Source: an uncultured Bacteroidales bacterium (lineage in GTDB: Bacteria > Bacteroidota > Bacteroidia > Bacteroidales > F082). From it: 35,898 nt of DNA. The DNA is taken from contig CAMZEK010000027.1 in the NCBI GenBank assembly GCA_947305795.1, positions 1 through 35,898 on the forward strand. Direction: 5' to 3'. Position 1 is the first letter of the stretch, and every line of letters begins with the position of its first letter. The translations under genes were made by a program, and so were the position numbers. Below are positions 15,119 to 23,702 of this stretch, in pieces. Under the pieces are notes generated by a model. It was not told the DNA's origin and ran no database searches. It was given only the letters and a program-made list of their open reading frames with translations.

Positions 15119-16150
15119 ATGAACAGTAACCTCGATGCCAACGCTTCCCATCTCTCGAAGGCTGAAAAAGACTTCGAAAACGCCTTGCGCCCCGACATGT
15201 TTGAAAGCTTTGCGGGACAGCAGCAGGTGGTTGATAACCTGCGCGTTTTCGTGAAGGCCGCTGCCCAACGTGGCGAAGCCCTTGACCATACCTTGTTGTA
15301 TGGTCCTCCAGGCTTGGGCAAGACTACGTTGTCGTATATCATTGCCCATGAGTTGGGTGTCGGCATGAAGATGACTTCGGGCCCTGTGCTCGACAAGCCA
15401 GGCAATCTTGCGGGATTGCTCACCAGCCTTGAGCCGAACGACGTGTTGTTTATCGACGAGATTCACCGCTTGAGTCCCGTGGTGGAGGAGTATCTTTATT
15501 CCGCCATGGAGGATTTCCGCATCGACATCATGCTGGAGACCGGTCCCAGCGCACGTAGCATCCAAATCACGTTGAATCCCTTCACCCTGATTGGCGCCAC
15601 CACCCGCAGTGGTATGCTGACGGCACCCCTGCGTGAGCGTTTTGGCATCAAACAGCGTTTGGAATACTATGATGCGCATACGTTGTCAAAGATTGTGAAA
15701 CGCTCAGCAGGTATCATGCGTGTGCCCATCAACGATACCGCAGCTTTCGAGATAGCCCGACGCAGCCGTGGTACGCCGCGTATCGCCAATATGCTGCTGC
15801 GCCGTGTCCGCGACTTTGCCCAGATTCAAGGCGATGGCACTATCACCATCGACATCGCGCGAATCGGCTTGAAGGCTCTCAATGTAGATGAACACGGCCT
15901 TGACGATATGGACAATAGGATTCTCACAACTATTATCGACAAGTTCAAGGGCGGTCCTGTCGGCGTGAACACCATTGCCACCGCAGTGGGCGAGGATCCT
16001 GGCACCATCGAGGAAGTCTGCGAGCCTTTCCTCATCCAAGAAGGTTTCCTCATGCGCACCCCCCGTGGCCGCGAGTGTACCGATTTGGCCTACAAGCACT
16101 TGGGAAAGACGAGGATTAAGCCTACGGGTGAGATGAGTTTGTTTGATTAA
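15119..16150 (+). CDS. ruvB: Holliday junction branch-migration helicase RuvB
   Basis: A 343-residue AAA+ motor that drives branch migration of Holliday junctions with RuvA. The N-terminus has [12 protein letters not shown], typical of RuvB. Walker A is GPPGLGKT (62-69), Walker [11 protein letters not shown] with D113/E114, sensor 1 lies in IGATTRSG, and the arginine-finger region in PLRERFGI. The C-terminal winged helix includes [20 protein letters not shown]. Length and motif order are standard. The next 366 bases to the AAA-ATPase stop contain only a decayed gene. Confidence 0.98.
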   Translation: MNSNLDANASHLSKAEKDFENALRPDMFESFAGQQQVVDNLRVFVKAAAQRGEALDHTLLYGPPGLGKTTLSYIIAHELGVGMKMTSGPVLDKPGNLAGLLTSLEPNDVLFIDEIHRLSPVVEEYLYSAMEDFRIDIMLETGPSARSIQITLNPFTLIGATTRSGMLTAPLRERFGIKQRLEYYDAHTLSKIVKRSAGIMRVPINDTAAFEIARRSRGTPRIANMLLRRVRDFAQIQGDGTITIDIARIGLKALNVDEHGLDDMDNRILTTIIDKFKGGPVGVNTIATAVGEDPGTIEEVCEPFLIQEGFLMRTPRGRECTDLAYKHLGKTRIKPTGEMSLFD

Positions 16151-16151
16151 G

Positions 16152-16440
16152 ATTTTCTTCTTCAGGTTTGTAACCAATCCGCTTGCGAGGTTGGGCTTTT
16201 GTTTCCCTTAATTGGTCGAGAGCGTCATTGTAGTGATGTCATCACATTTTGTGACGACATATTGCTAATTCGCTCAATTTCAACCCATTCCTCTTTAGAC
16301 AATTTTAACATGAAATCCTCGGGGAATCGCTCTGCATTTCGTTTGACTGCTTGGTTGAGAGCTCGTGTCTCTACCCCGTAAATACTGGCAAGGTCGCGGT
16401 CTAGCATTACCTTTTGCCCGCGAATCTCATAGATTACAAA
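16152..16440 (-). pseudogene. Decayed ORF6N-domain gene (both ends kept, middle lost)
   Basis: On the minus strand from about 16440 the frame reads [18 protein letters not shown] then [16 protein letters not shown] and [11 protein letters not shown], the start of the ORF6N DNA-binding domain seen in phage and mobile-element proteins. It stops at 16225 right after SQNVMTS. From 16229 a different frame reads [20 protein letters not shown], which matches the usual C-terminal end of this family. The middle (probably 60-120 residues) is absent and the frame is changed. No ATG or usual alternative start lies in frame before IYEIRG. This looks like an internal deletion in a former accessory gene. 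The stretch 16151-16516 holds nothing else I can name. Confidence 0.75.
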
Positions 16441-16516
16441 ATAGTGATAATTACAGATTAGTTCATTTCCTCCCGCAAAAGCCCATAAATATAAGCTGGG
16501 CTTTGCAGATATGGTT

Positions 16517-17854
16517 CTAAACCTCTGTCAGCAGGAACGTCATATAAAACGGCAATGTGAGAATCGGTCCGTTGCGCCCTACATTATAGTCGCCTACCTT
16601 CAGGGCATGGTAGACATGGTAGTGCTCAGGGTGTTTCAACACTGTCTGCATCGACTTGGCATTGCCGGTCCTTGCCTTACACTCCAAAGGAACACATTCC
16701 CCTTTGTGGCGAATTAGGAAATCCAACTCCATACCTCCTTCTTTTTGGAAATAAAAGAGTTTTCGCCCCATCTTTGACAAGATGTCGGCGGCCAGATTCT
16801 CGAAGATGGCACCTTTGTAACCCAGCAGATTGCCTTGCATAATGTCCCAGGCTGTTCCTTCGTCGAGCATACTGATAAGAAGCCCGATGTCAGCCATATA
16901 AATCTTGAATACGTCAGGTTTGGCATTTCCGCTGAGGGGCAGCTCCGTGATGGACGTGTTGTAGCAACGCTGTACGATGCCAGCATCCTCAATCCATTGT
17001 AAACTGCCACGATACTCGCTTGAACGCGCTCCTTTGCGGATGACAGCATATTGGAACTTCTTGTTTTCCTTGGCCAGCTGAGCAGGGATGGATTCGAAGC
17101 ACTCGCGGATACGCGCCTTGTCCTCTTGAAGCGCATATTTCAACATATCTGCCTTGTAGGTTTCGATAATTCCATGCTGAATGTTCTGCACATCGTTCAT
17201 GTTGTTGGTTTTGAAGAAGGTGGATACAGCTTCGGGCATACCGCCCACCACCACATAGCGCAGCAGCAATTGTCGCATCCGCTGATGGACAGCCTCATTG
17301 ACTGGCGTTTCTTGTTCTAAACAATTGCGCAGATAATCAATGTGTTGCGGTTGGATGCCATTTGCCCAGAGCCATTCCTCGAAATCCATCGGATACAGGT
17401 TAACAATCTCCTCAAAACCAACAGGGATGGATGCGTTTTGCTCTTCTGCTTTCTCCTCTTTGGTTTTATATCCATTCACGCCCAATAAAGAACCTGTGCA
17501 AATCACATCATATCGCCCGTCAAGCTTGAAAAATTTCAGCGAGGAACGGGCATTGGGACAATCCTGTATCTCGTCAAACACCAAACAAGTCTTTTCAGGA
17601 ACGAACTGTGCATCCTTTATTCCAACGGAAATATTCAGCGTCAAGGTGTCAATATCCAAAGCACCTGCAAAGAATGTCTTGTATTCTTTGTGTTCGTGGA
17701 AATCCAGATAAATCACATGCTCATAGTTTTGTTTTGCAAAACTGATTACAGAACTTGTCTTGCCACATTGACGGCAACCTTTAATGACCAATGGTTTGTG
17801 GTTTGCCTTCATTTTCCATTGTTGAAGGGTTTCTTCTATTTTTCGCTGAAACAT
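16517..17854 (-). CDS. AAA ATPase with DUF4143-type C-terminal domain
   Basis: A 445-residue ATPase of the archaeal-type AAA_14/DUF4143 group. Walker A is GCRQCGKT (26-33), Walker [11 protein letters not shown] with D94/E95, and sensor motif [10 protein letters not shown] follows. The C-terminal DUF4143 region contains the PD-(D/E)XK-like core [21 protein letters not shown]. These genes are abundant and variably present in gut Bacteroidota; their role is not established. It is divergent from leuS, and its promoter region carries three 33-bp repeats. Together with the broken ORF6N gene downstream it forms an accessory pocket between ruvB and leuS. Confidence 0.93.
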   Translation of the reverse strand: MFQRKIEETLQQWKMKANHKPLVIKGCRQCGKTSSVISFAKQNYEHVIYLDFHEHKEYKTFFAGALDIDTLTLNISVGIKDAQFVPEKTCLVFDEIQDCPNARSSLKFFKLDGRYDVICTGSLLGVNGYKTKEEKAEEQNASIPVGFEEIVNLYPMDFEEWLWANGIQPQHIDYLRNCLEQETPVNEAVHQRMRQLLLRYVVVGGMPEAVSTFFKTNNMNDVQNIQHGIIETYKADMLKYALQEDKARIRECFESIPAQLAKENKKFQYAVIRKGARSSEYRGSLQWIEDAGIVQRCYNTSITELPLSGNAKPDVFKIYMADIGLLISMLDEGTAWDIMQGNLLGYKGAIFENLAADILSKMGRKLFYFQKEGGMELDFLIRHKGECVPLECKARTGNAKSMQTVLKHPEHYHVYHALKVGDYNVGRNGPILTLPFYMTFLLTEV

Positions 17855-17875
17855 AACTATTTATATATTAATTTT

Positions 17876-17963
17876 ACACTTTTCATGGTGACTTTTTCCT
17901 AAAAGAACACACTTTTCTGGGTGACTTTTCGCTGCAAAGATACACTTTTCGGGGCGACTTTTC
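17876..17963. repeat. Three 33-bp-period tandem repeats in a divergent promoter region
   Basis: Copies begin at 17876, 17909 and 17942 with the shared core ACACTTTTC-nnGG-nGACTTTTTC/ACTTTTC. The unit spacing is 33 bp, about three helical turns. They lie between the AAA-ATPase start (17854) and leuS (18035). One minus-strand -7 box (17935-17942) overlaps the edge of the third copy. The layout suggests operator sites for one protein binding on the same face of DNA. Confidence 0.85.
17935..17942 (-). promoter_or_regulatory. -7 box for AAA ATPase gene
   Basis: The minus strand reads TATCTTTG within TATCTTTGCAGC, as in the boxes at 15048 and 23523. The transcript would cross the other two repeats before the ATG, giving a leader of about 75 bases. 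Confidence 0.6.
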
Positions 17964-17988
17964 ATTTTATTAATATAAAAAATTTCCC

Positions 17989-17996
17989 TATTTTTG
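17989..17996 (+). promoter_or_regulatory. -7 box for leuS
   Basis: TATTTTTG matches TAnnTTTG, 38 bases before the leuS ATG. Confidence 0.7.
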
Positions 17997-18034
17997 CAGT
18001 TTCTTTCAAAAACAGCAAAAAATACCTCTGTTGT

Positions 18035-21000
18035 ATGGATTATAACTTTACCGAAATCGAGAAAAAGTGGCAGCAATACTGGCGCGACAACAAAATCTAT
18101 AAGGTTGATATTGACCACAATAAGCCGAAATTCTATGTCCTGGATATGTTCCCGTATCCCTCGGGCGCGGGCCTGCATGTGGGTCACCCGCTGGGCTATA
18201 TCGCCTCGGATATTTATGCAAGATATAAAAGGCTGAAAGGCTTCAACGTGCTGCATCCGATGGGCTACGATGCTTATGGTCTGCCCGCCGAGCAATATGC
18301 CATTCAGACGGGTACACATCCCGCCGTGACGACCGAGAAGAACATCAACCGCTACCGCGAGCAGATGGACAAGATCGGCTTCTGCTATGACTGGGACCGC
18401 GAGGTGCGCACCTGCGAGCCAAGCTACTACAAGTGGACGCAATGGACTTTCCTCCAGCTGTTCAACTCGTTCTACTGCAACGGCTGCCAAAAGGCCCAGC
18501 CCATCAGTAAGCTGATTGCCCACTTCGAGGAGAAAGGTACGGAAGGCCTAAATGTGGCCGAAAGCAAGCCGCTGAGCTTCACCGCTGCCGAATGGAAGGC
18601 GATGAGCGAGAAGCAACAACAAGAGGTGTTGATGAACTACCGCTTGGCCTATCAAGCCGAAGCCATGGTGAACTGGTGCCCTGGCTTGGGTACGGTGCTC
18701 GCCAACGACGAGGTGGCCGACGGACTCTCGGTGCGTGGCGGCTTCCCCGTGGAGCGCAAGTCGATGAAGCAGTGGCAACTTCGTATCACCGCTTACGCCG
18801 ACCGTCTGCTTCAAGGTCTCGAGACTGTTGACTGGAGCGATTCGGTGAAGGACCTGCAGCGCAACTGGATTGGTAAGTCGATGGGTGCTTCCGTTATCTT
18901 CAAGGTTGAGGGTAAAGATATCGATTTAGAGGTGTTCACCACTCGTGCGGATACCTTGTTCGGCACGACGTTCATGGTGCTGGCTCCAGAGCATGAGTTG
19001 GTAAAGGAAATCACCACCCCTGAGCAACGCGCCGAGGTGGAGGACTATATCACACGCACCAAGAATCGTAGCGAACGCGAGCGTATGGCTGAAGTTCGCA
19101 AGGTGAGTGGTGCCTTCACGGGTGCCTACGGCATCAACCCCATCACGGGTGCCAAGCTGCCCATCTGGATTGCCGACTATGTTTTGATGGGTTATGGTAC
19201 GGGTGCCATCATGGCCGTGCCTGCCCACGACAGCCGCGACTTCGCCTTCGCTCGTCATTTCAACCTGCCCATCATCCAAGTGGTGAAGAAACCCGGCACC
19301 GAGCCGACCGACCCTGCCACATGGAAGGAGAGCTTCGACGCCAAGGACGGCGAATTAGTCAACTCGGGCTTCCTCAACGGCCTGACCGTCAAAAAAGCTA
19401 TCGAGCGCATGATTGAGGAACTGGAGAAACTCGGTGTCGGTACGGGCAAGACCAACTACCGCCTCCGTGATGCCATCTTCAGCCGCCAGCGTTACTGGGG
19501 CGAGCCTTTCCCAATCTACTACAAGGACGGTATGCCTTACGCCATGGACGAGTCGAAGCTGCCGCTTGAACTGCCTGCCATCAGCGAATATAAGCCTACC
19601 GAGACGGGTGAGCCGCCTTTGGCTCGCGCCAAGAACTGGGTCACGGAGGAAGGCTATCCCATCGAGACCAACACCATGCCGGGCTTTGCAGGTTCGAGCG
19701 GTTACTATCTCCGCTATGAAGACCCGCACAATGACAAAGAATACTTCAGCCGCGAAGCCAACGACTATTGGCAGAACGTCGACCTATATATCGGTGGTGC
19801 CGAACACGCCACTGGCCACTTGATTTACAGCCGCTTCTGGTGCAAGTTCTTGTATGATATCGGTCTGTCGTGCAAGGACGAGCCCTTCCAACGCATGATT
19901 AATCAGGGCATGATTCAAGGCCGTTCCAGCTTTGCCTATCGCGTCAATTTGGAGAAGTTGTGTGAATACGACGTTTGGAACATCATCAAGGACAAGAAAT
20001 TGGGTGTGGAATTCGTCAGGGACTACAAGGATGGTCGTCGGAAGTTCGACTTCTTCTGTCCCGAAAAAGGCATTCTTATCGAGATCAAGCGCATGGGCAG
20101 CCTTGAGAAGGTGGCTGAACCGTGGGAGGATTATGCGGTATCGAAGGGCTACAAGCTGCTTTTGGTGCCCAATATCGATGTTTTGAATGACTATAGGGCA
20201 GGAACCCATATCGTTGAGCAGAAGATCAAGGACTTGATTGCGGGCAAGGACGTGCCAGCTTTCGTTGAAGGTGAAGAGTACGATCGAGGCCTTATTTTTG
20301 TATCCAAAAACATACCTGATCGCGAGTTGTTCAGCGACCCGATTCACGTGGATATCAACATGGTACGTAACGATATTCTCGACATTGTGGCTTGTCGCCA
20401 ATGGCGCGATGACCTGAAGGATGCCCACTTCATCAAGGAGAAGGACAAGGACGGCAATGACATTTATGTTTGCGGTTCGGAAGTGGAGAAGATGTCGAAG
20501 TCGAAATACAACGTGCAGAACCCCGACGACCTCGTGGAGAAATACGGTGCCGACACGTTGCGTCTCTATGAGATGTTCCTTGGCCCCTTGGAGCAATCCA
20601 AGCCGTGGGACACACAAGGCATCGAAGGCACCTTCCGCTTTGTGCGTAAGTTCTGGAGGCTGTTCCACAACGAGAACAACGAGTTCTGCGTCAGCAACGA
20701 GCCTGCCACTGCACTCGAGTTGAAGAGTCTGCACAAACTCATCAAGAAGGAAGAGGAAGGCATCGAGAGCATCTCGTTTAACACGGTCGTCTCGGCCTTC
20801 ATGATCTGCGTCAACGAACTGGCCGACATGAAATGCAACAAACGCGAGATCCTTGACCCTCTGACCATTATGATTTCGCCTTATGCACCTCATATCGCTG
20901 AAGAGTTATGGCACCTGCTGGGCCATGAGACCTCGGTGGTCAATGCTGCCTTCCCCGTCTACGACGAGAACAAGACAGTGGAGAACAGTTTCAACTATCC

Positions 21001-21175
21001 CATCAGCTTCAACGGCAAGATGCGCTTCAATATGGAGCTGCCTGTCACAATGAATGCCGACGAGGTACAAGCCGCCGTACTCGCCGCCCCCGAAGCCGCC
21101 AAGTGGATTGAAGGCAAGCAGGTGCGCAAGGTTATTTACGTGCCGAAGAAGATTGTGAATATTGTGGTGGGATAA
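18035..21175 (+). CDS. leuS: Leucyl-tRNA synthetase with inserted nuclease-like domain
   Basis: A 1046-residue class I synthetase that charges tRNA-Leu. The HIGH motif is HVGH (48-51). The CP1 editing domain is recognised by [12 protein letters not shown] and [17 protein letters not shown], and the KMSKS motif is K819-S823. An anticodon-binding domain and the family C-terminus ([18 protein letters not shown]) are present. Bacteroidota LeuRS proteins are usually about 930-950 residues; here some 115 extra residues (638-752) lie in the region of the leucine-specific domain just before KMSKS. The reading frame is intact and all catalytic motifs are kept. The ATG at 18035 follows a good promoter box; the open frame 38 codons upstream covers the promoter and repeats and is not coding. 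Confidence 0.97.
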   Translation: MDYNFTEIEKKWQQYWRDNKIYKVDIDHNKPKFYVLDMFPYPSGAGLHVGHPLGYIASDIYARYKRLKGFNVLHPMGYDAYGLPAEQYAIQTGTHPAVTTEKNINRYREQMDKIGFCYDWDREVRTCEPSYYKWTQWTFLQLFNSFYCNGCQKAQPISKLIAHFEEKGTEGLNVAESKPLSFTAAEWKAMSEKQQQEVLMNYRLAYQAEAMVNWCPGLGTVLANDEVADGLSVRGGFPVERKSMKQWQLRITAYADRLLQGLETVDWSDSVKDLQRNWIGKSMGASVIFKVEGKDIDLEVFTTRADTLFGTTFMVLAPEHELVKEITTPEQRAEVEDYITRTKNRSERERMAEVRKVSGAFTGAYGINPITGAKLPIWIADYVLMGYGTGAIMAVPAHDSRDFAFARHFNLPIIQVVKKPGTEPTDPATWKESFDAKDGELVNSGFLNGLTVKKAIERMIEELEKLGVGTGKTNYRLRDAIFSRQRYWGEPFPIYYKDGMPYAMDESKLPLELPAISEYKPTETGEPPLARAKNWVTEEGYPIETNTMPGFAGSSGYYLRYEDPHNDKEYFSREANDYWQNVDLYIGGAEHATGHLIYSRFWCKFLYDIGLSCKDEPFQRMINQGMIQGRSSFAYRVNLEKLCEYDVWNIIKDKKLGVEFVRDYKDGRRKFDFFCPEKGILIEIKRMGSLEKVAEPWEDYAVSKGYKLLLVPNIDVLNDYRAGTHIVEQKIKDLIAGKDVPAFVEGEEYDRGLIFVSKNIPDRELFSDPIHVDINMVRNDILDIVACRQWRDDLKDAHFIKEKDKDGNDIYVCGSEVEKMSKSKYNVQNPDDLVEKYGADTLRLYEMFLGPLEQSKPWDTQGIEGTFRFVRKFWRLFHNENNEFCVSNEPATALELKSLHKLIKKEEEGIESISFNTVVSAFMICVNELADMKCNKREILDPLTIMISPYAPHIAEELWHLLGHETSVVNAAFPVYDENKTVENSFNYPISFNGKMRFNMELPVTMNADEVQAAVLAAPEAAKWIEGKQVRKVIYVPKKIVNIVVG
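19946..20290 (+). other. Inserted DUF559/Vsr-like domain within LeuRS
   Basis: Residues 638-752 of LeuRS. The segment reads like a compact PD-(D/E)XK nuclease fold of the DUF559 type: helix [14 protein letters not shown], strand [18 protein letters not shown] with D672, E683 and K685 in the D-x(10)-E-x-K spacing, then helix [13 protein letters not shown], strand LLLVPN and a final helix. The flanks [12 protein letters not shown] and [12 protein letters not shown] align with ordinary Bacteroidota LeuRS, in which only a few residues join them. The DUF559 DG-x-x-H continuation is absent, so nuclease activity is doubtful. Confidence 0.65.
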
Positions 21176-21182
21176 TCAATTT

Positions 21183-21210
21183 GTAGAGACGTAGCGCGCT
21201 ACGTCTCTAC
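21183..21210. repeat. Perfect 28-bp palindrome between convergent genes
   Basis: GTAGAGACGTAGCG is followed directly by its exact reverse complement with no loop. It lies between the leuS stop (21175) and the convergent fucosidase stop (21215). There is no T tract. Similar GTAGAGACG palindromes are, from memory, interspersed repeats in several phyla; it may also help end both transcripts. Confidence 0.85.
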
Positions 21211-21214
21211 GTAA

Positions 21215-22618
21215 TTATCGTTTCCGTAATTCAAACACCACCGCGTGCGGCATCTCGAAAGCATTCGGGAAATCAATGCGGTAACGACCATCAGCCTCTC
21301 TGCAAAGGGAGGCTTTCTTTTTGCTGTCCAAGACTTTGATTTTGCCCGTTTTCAGGTTCATGCCTTTGCCGTCGAACCAATAGGCGTCGGGCACAGGGTT
21401 TTCTTGCTCGTCCAAAAGGAAGATGCCATAGACTTTATCGTTTTTCTGCGTGAAGCGGAACCTGCCGTAGGTGAAGGGATAGATGGGGCGTGTGCCATAA
21501 ATCGCTTCGCCGTTCACCTGCATCCATTCGCCGATTTCCTTCATGCGGAGCAGGGCTGTGTCAGGCAGGTTGCCGTCGGCATCGGGACCGACGTTGAGGA
21601 GGAAGTTGCCACCCTTGGCCACGATGTCGCACAAGAGATGGATGAGTTTATTGGTGCTTTTGTAGGTGTCGGTGGAGACGTATGACCACGAGTTACCCAT
21701 CGACATGCAGGTCTCCCAGGGGTAGGGCAGTAGCGAGTCGGGCACCTGCTGCTCGGGAGTCTGGTAATTTTCGTATTTACCGCCTACCGAGCGGTCGACG
21801 ATGATAAGGTCGGGGTTGTTTTCGCGGGCGATGTCGGCCACTTCCTTCATATTAATGTCTTGGATGTAGCCTTGGCAGCCGAGCCACGGACGGGTCTCCT
21901 CGTTCACGCTCCATTCGGGACGCACCCAACCACCGTCGAGCCAAAGGATGTCGATGTCGCCGTAGTTGTGGGTTAGTTCACGTATCTGTCTGTGGGTGAA
22001 TTGCTTGTATTTCTCAAAACGCTCGGACATAACGGTCGGGTCGTAGTTGACGTTGCGGTCGGGGGTGGCCCATTCGTGTGCCCAGTAGTCGTCGCAGTGC
22101 CAGTCGGGTTTCGAGAAGTAGAGACCAGTCCAAAAGCCTTTTTCGCGGAAGGCTTTCACCACTTCGCCTGTGATGTCGGCCTTGGGGTTTTTCGAGAACG
22201 GGCAGCTCGGGTCGACGGAGGAGTAGGAGGTCTCCTTAGTATTAAACATGCAGAAGCCGTCATGGTGCTTTGTGGTGAAGACGACGTACTTCATGCCTGC
22301 GTCTTTGGCGGCCTCAGCCCATCTCGACGGGTCGAAGTGTTGCGGGTTAAAGGTTTTGCTAAGATTCTGGTAATCAGTCTTATATTGGTAATAATCCGCG
22401 CCATTTCGGTTAATCCAAGGTTCGTTGCAGATCGACCACGACTCTACCACTTCCCATTGGGCGTAGATGCCCCAGTGCATCATGAAGCCAAACTTCAGGT
22501 CTTGCCACTGGCTAATACGGTTGGTGATAATGGGGTCGGTTTCAGGTTGTTGGTCGTCGGTCTGGGCGAAAGAGGCTGTGCAAATGAAGCCTAATAAAAG
22601 GAGTAATGTTTTTTTCAT
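21215..22618 (-). CDS. GH29 alpha-L-fucosidase (secreted)
   Basis: A 467-residue glycoside hydrolase that removes alpha-linked L-fucose from host glycans or plant polysaccharides. A signal peptide occupies residues 1-19 (MKKTLLLLLGFICTASFAQ). Family signatures are LKFGFMMHWGIYAQWE (41-55), FTTKHHDGFCMF (114-125) and the nucleophile motif DILWLDGGW with D228. The C-terminal beta-sandwich is present. The ATG at 22618 begins the signal peptide; the frame is open 14 codons further but crosses the promoter box. The gene is monocistronic, with no SusC/SusD pair nearby, so it is not in a classic polysaccharide utilisation locus here. Confidence 0.94.
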   Translation of the reverse strand: MKKTLLLLLGFICTASFAQTDDQQPETDPIITNRISQWQDLKFGFMMHWGIYAQWEVVESWSICNEPWINRNGADYYQYKTDYQNLSKTFNPQHFDPSRWAEAAKDAGMKYVVFTTKHHDGFCMFNTKETSYSSVDPSCPFSKNPKADITGEVVKAFREKGFWTGLYFSKPDWHCDDYWAHEWATPDRNVNYDPTVMSERFEKYKQFTHRQIRELTHNYGDIDILWLDGGWVRPEWSVNEETRPWLGCQGYIQDINMKEVADIARENNPDLIIVDRSVGGKYENYQTPEQQVPDSLLPYPWETCMSMGNSWSYVSTDTYKSTNKLIHLLCDIVAKGGNFLLNVGPDADGNLPDTALLRMKEIGEWMQVNGEAIYGTRPIYPFTYGRFRFTQKNDKVYGIFLLDEQENPVPDAYWFDGKGMNLKTGKIKVLDSKKKASLCREADGRYRIDFPNAFEMPHAVVFELRKR

Positions 22619-22638
22619 GAGTATTGTATTTCTGGCGC

Positions 22639-22646
22639 CAAAGATA
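22639..22646 (-). promoter_or_regulatory. -7 box for fucosidase gene
   Basis: The minus strand reads TATCTTTG, a full consensus match, 21 bases before the ATG at 22618. It begins only 3 bases beyond the terminator T run of the upstream toxin pair. Confidence 0.7.
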
Positions 22647-22648
22647 CG

Positions 22649-22694
22649 AAAAAACCACAACCCGCAGAATCCTGCAAGCTGTGGCTGTGGTTTT
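22649..22694 (-). terminator. Rho-independent terminator of the zeta-toxin pair
   Basis: On the minus strand AAAACCACA (22694-22686) pairs with TGTGGTTTT (22659-22651), with further pairing inside (GCAG/CTGC), followed by a T6 run. It lies 15 bases after the stop of the small gene at 22710. Confidence 0.8.
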
Positions 22695-22709
22695 ATGTGA
22701 GGAAGGGAT

Positions 22710-22910
22710 TTATTCCTGTTCCATCATGGCTCTGACTTCCTTGGCCTTTACGGTGTAAATGTTGCCGTCGGCGTCGCAGAAGCAGAATGTGCCGTTGTGA
22801 CGGCAGCGCATGGTGAGCAGGCGTTGCATCGAGAGGTCGAGGCCGCTCATCAGTTTCTTGGTGAAGCTGGACACTTCACTTTTCTTCGCATTCACAGTTA
22901 CTGTTGTCAT
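22710..22910 (-). CDS. Small protein, candidate antitoxin of the zeta-type toxin
   Basis: A 66-residue protein starting MTTVTVNAKKSEVSSF, with an amphipathic helix around LDLSMQRLLTMRCRHN and a short beta hairpin GTFCFCDADGNIYTVKAKEV. The pattern 'helix, then asparagine, strand, DG-x-I, strand, KA-x-x-V' resembles small antitoxins I recall beside zeta-type kinases in Bacteroidota. Its first 35 bases overlap the end of the zeta gene in another frame, so it is translated after the toxin. Toxin-first order is unusual, because most antitoxin genes come first. A terminator follows, which confirms a two-gene unit. The function is inferred. Confidence 0.65.
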   Translation of the reverse strand: MTTVTVNAKKSEVSSFTKKLMSGLDLSMQRLLTMRCRHNGTFCFCDADGNIYTVKAKEVRAMMEQE

Positions 22911-23469
22911 ATTGTCTGATTTTTTTGAATTTTTCTTCATTGTAAAACTTGATGGATTTGATGTTCCCTTCGGCGATGACCTCGGAGGGCATGATGCTGT
23001 TGTCGATGAACAAGAAATAGTCAACGACGGGGCAATACAGGTGGAAAAGATTCTTGATACCCGCTCTGTAGCGTCGGCGGATGATACTGTCGTCCACATG
23101 ATGACCGCCGTGCTTCACGCGCTCGGCCACGCGCTTGATGGCCAGGTCGGGGCTTTGCAGCCAGAAATAAATCAGGCTGGCTTTGTAACCTTCTTCGCGG
23201 GCCTTGTTGATGAGTGAGTGGTAGGATTTGGCAGCCAAGGTGGTTTCGATGGCAAAATCGGCTTTCTCGGCAATGAGTGTCTTGATGCGCGACAGCATCA
23301 GGCGGCCTGCGGCGACCTTGGCACCGTCGGGGTTGAGCGGTGACAGACCCTTCGCGATTTCGTCGCAGTTGACGAACTCCTTGCAGTTCAGCGTCTCGGG
23401 CAAAACCGTCAAAGAGGCGGTCGTCTTTCCTGCTCCGTTGCAGCCTGATATGATATACAAACTCGGCAT
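22876..23469 (-). CDS. Zeta-toxin-family P-loop kinase
   Basis: A 197-residue P-loop kinase of the zeta-toxin/UDP-N-acetylglucosamine-kinase group. Walker A is GCNGAGKT (9-16). VNCDEIAKGLSP supplies the conserved aspartate D36, and FAIETTLAAKSY the conserved E75 of the family's E-T-T motif. The basic segment DSIIRRRYRAGI matches the lid arginines. Zeta toxins phosphorylate UDP-GlcNAc and block wall synthesis; related solitary kinases may instead be housekeeping or phage-defence proteins. It has its own promoter and overlaps a small gene by 35 bases. The family is clear, but toxicity is not shown. Confidence 0.88.
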   Translation of the reverse strand: MPSLYIISGCNGAGKTTASLTVLPETLNCKEFVNCDEIAKGLSPLNPDGAKVAAGRLMLSRIKTLIAEKADFAIETTLAAKSYHSLINKAREEGYKASLIYFWLQSPDLAIKRVAERVKHGGHHVDDSIIRRRYRAGIKNLFHLYCPVVDYFLFIDNSIMPSEVIAEGNIKSIKFYNEEKFKKIRQYDNSNCECEEK

Positions 23470-23522
23470 TAAAACAAAATTCTGCTCGTTCTATATAGCC
23501 ATTTTCGTGCCAATACAGGCTG

Positions 23523-23530
23523 CAAAGATA
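23523..23530 (-). promoter_or_regulatory. -7 box for zeta-toxin pair
   Basis: The minus strand reads TATCTTTG in TATCTTTGCAGCC, identical in context to the box at 15048. The leader would be about 47 bases. Confidence 0.7.
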
Positions 23531-23676
23531 GTTTTTTTGTGAATATGTCAACACTTTTCCACACTTTTCCACGATGTTTTTTATGAACGAATTGTGTTAA
23601 TATATTGGTAATCAGTAAAAAAAACGGGTGAAAATTTTATCTGTTCCAAATTTGTCGCTTCAAGTTGAAAAATTAG

Positions 23677-23684
23677 TAATTTTA
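23677..23684 (+). promoter_or_regulatory. Possible promoter of lipoprotein/M1-peptidase operon
   Basis: TAATTTTA differs from TAnnTTTG only in the last base. A TTTG at 23651-23654 lies 22 bases upstream. It ends 18 bases before the ATG at 23703. Confidence 0.5.
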
Positions 23685-23702
23685 CAGCCTGATTCTAAAG
23701 CA

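Noticed and set aside
16458..16540. Second frame past the AAA-ATPase end that reads [25 protein letters not shown] text
   Set aside because: It looks protein-like but is only about 28 codons, overlaps the normal ATPase terminus and has no start; it may be a gene remnant, but I cannot support it.
17861..18523. Minus-strand ORF ending in 11-residue repeats (KSHPEKC-type)
   Set aside because: The apparent peptide repeats are the 33-bp promoter repeats read in frame, and the rest is antisense to leuS.
19946..20290. Intein or intron as explanation of the LeuRS insertion
   Set aside because: At about 115 residues it is too short for a usual intein, lacks Cys/Ser at the start and HN-C at the end, and stays in frame, so it is not an intron.
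19784..20893. 369-codon open frame antisense to leuS, spanning the insertion
   Set aside because: It overlaps the KMSKS region of leuS, has no recognisable domain and is a reverse-frame shadow.
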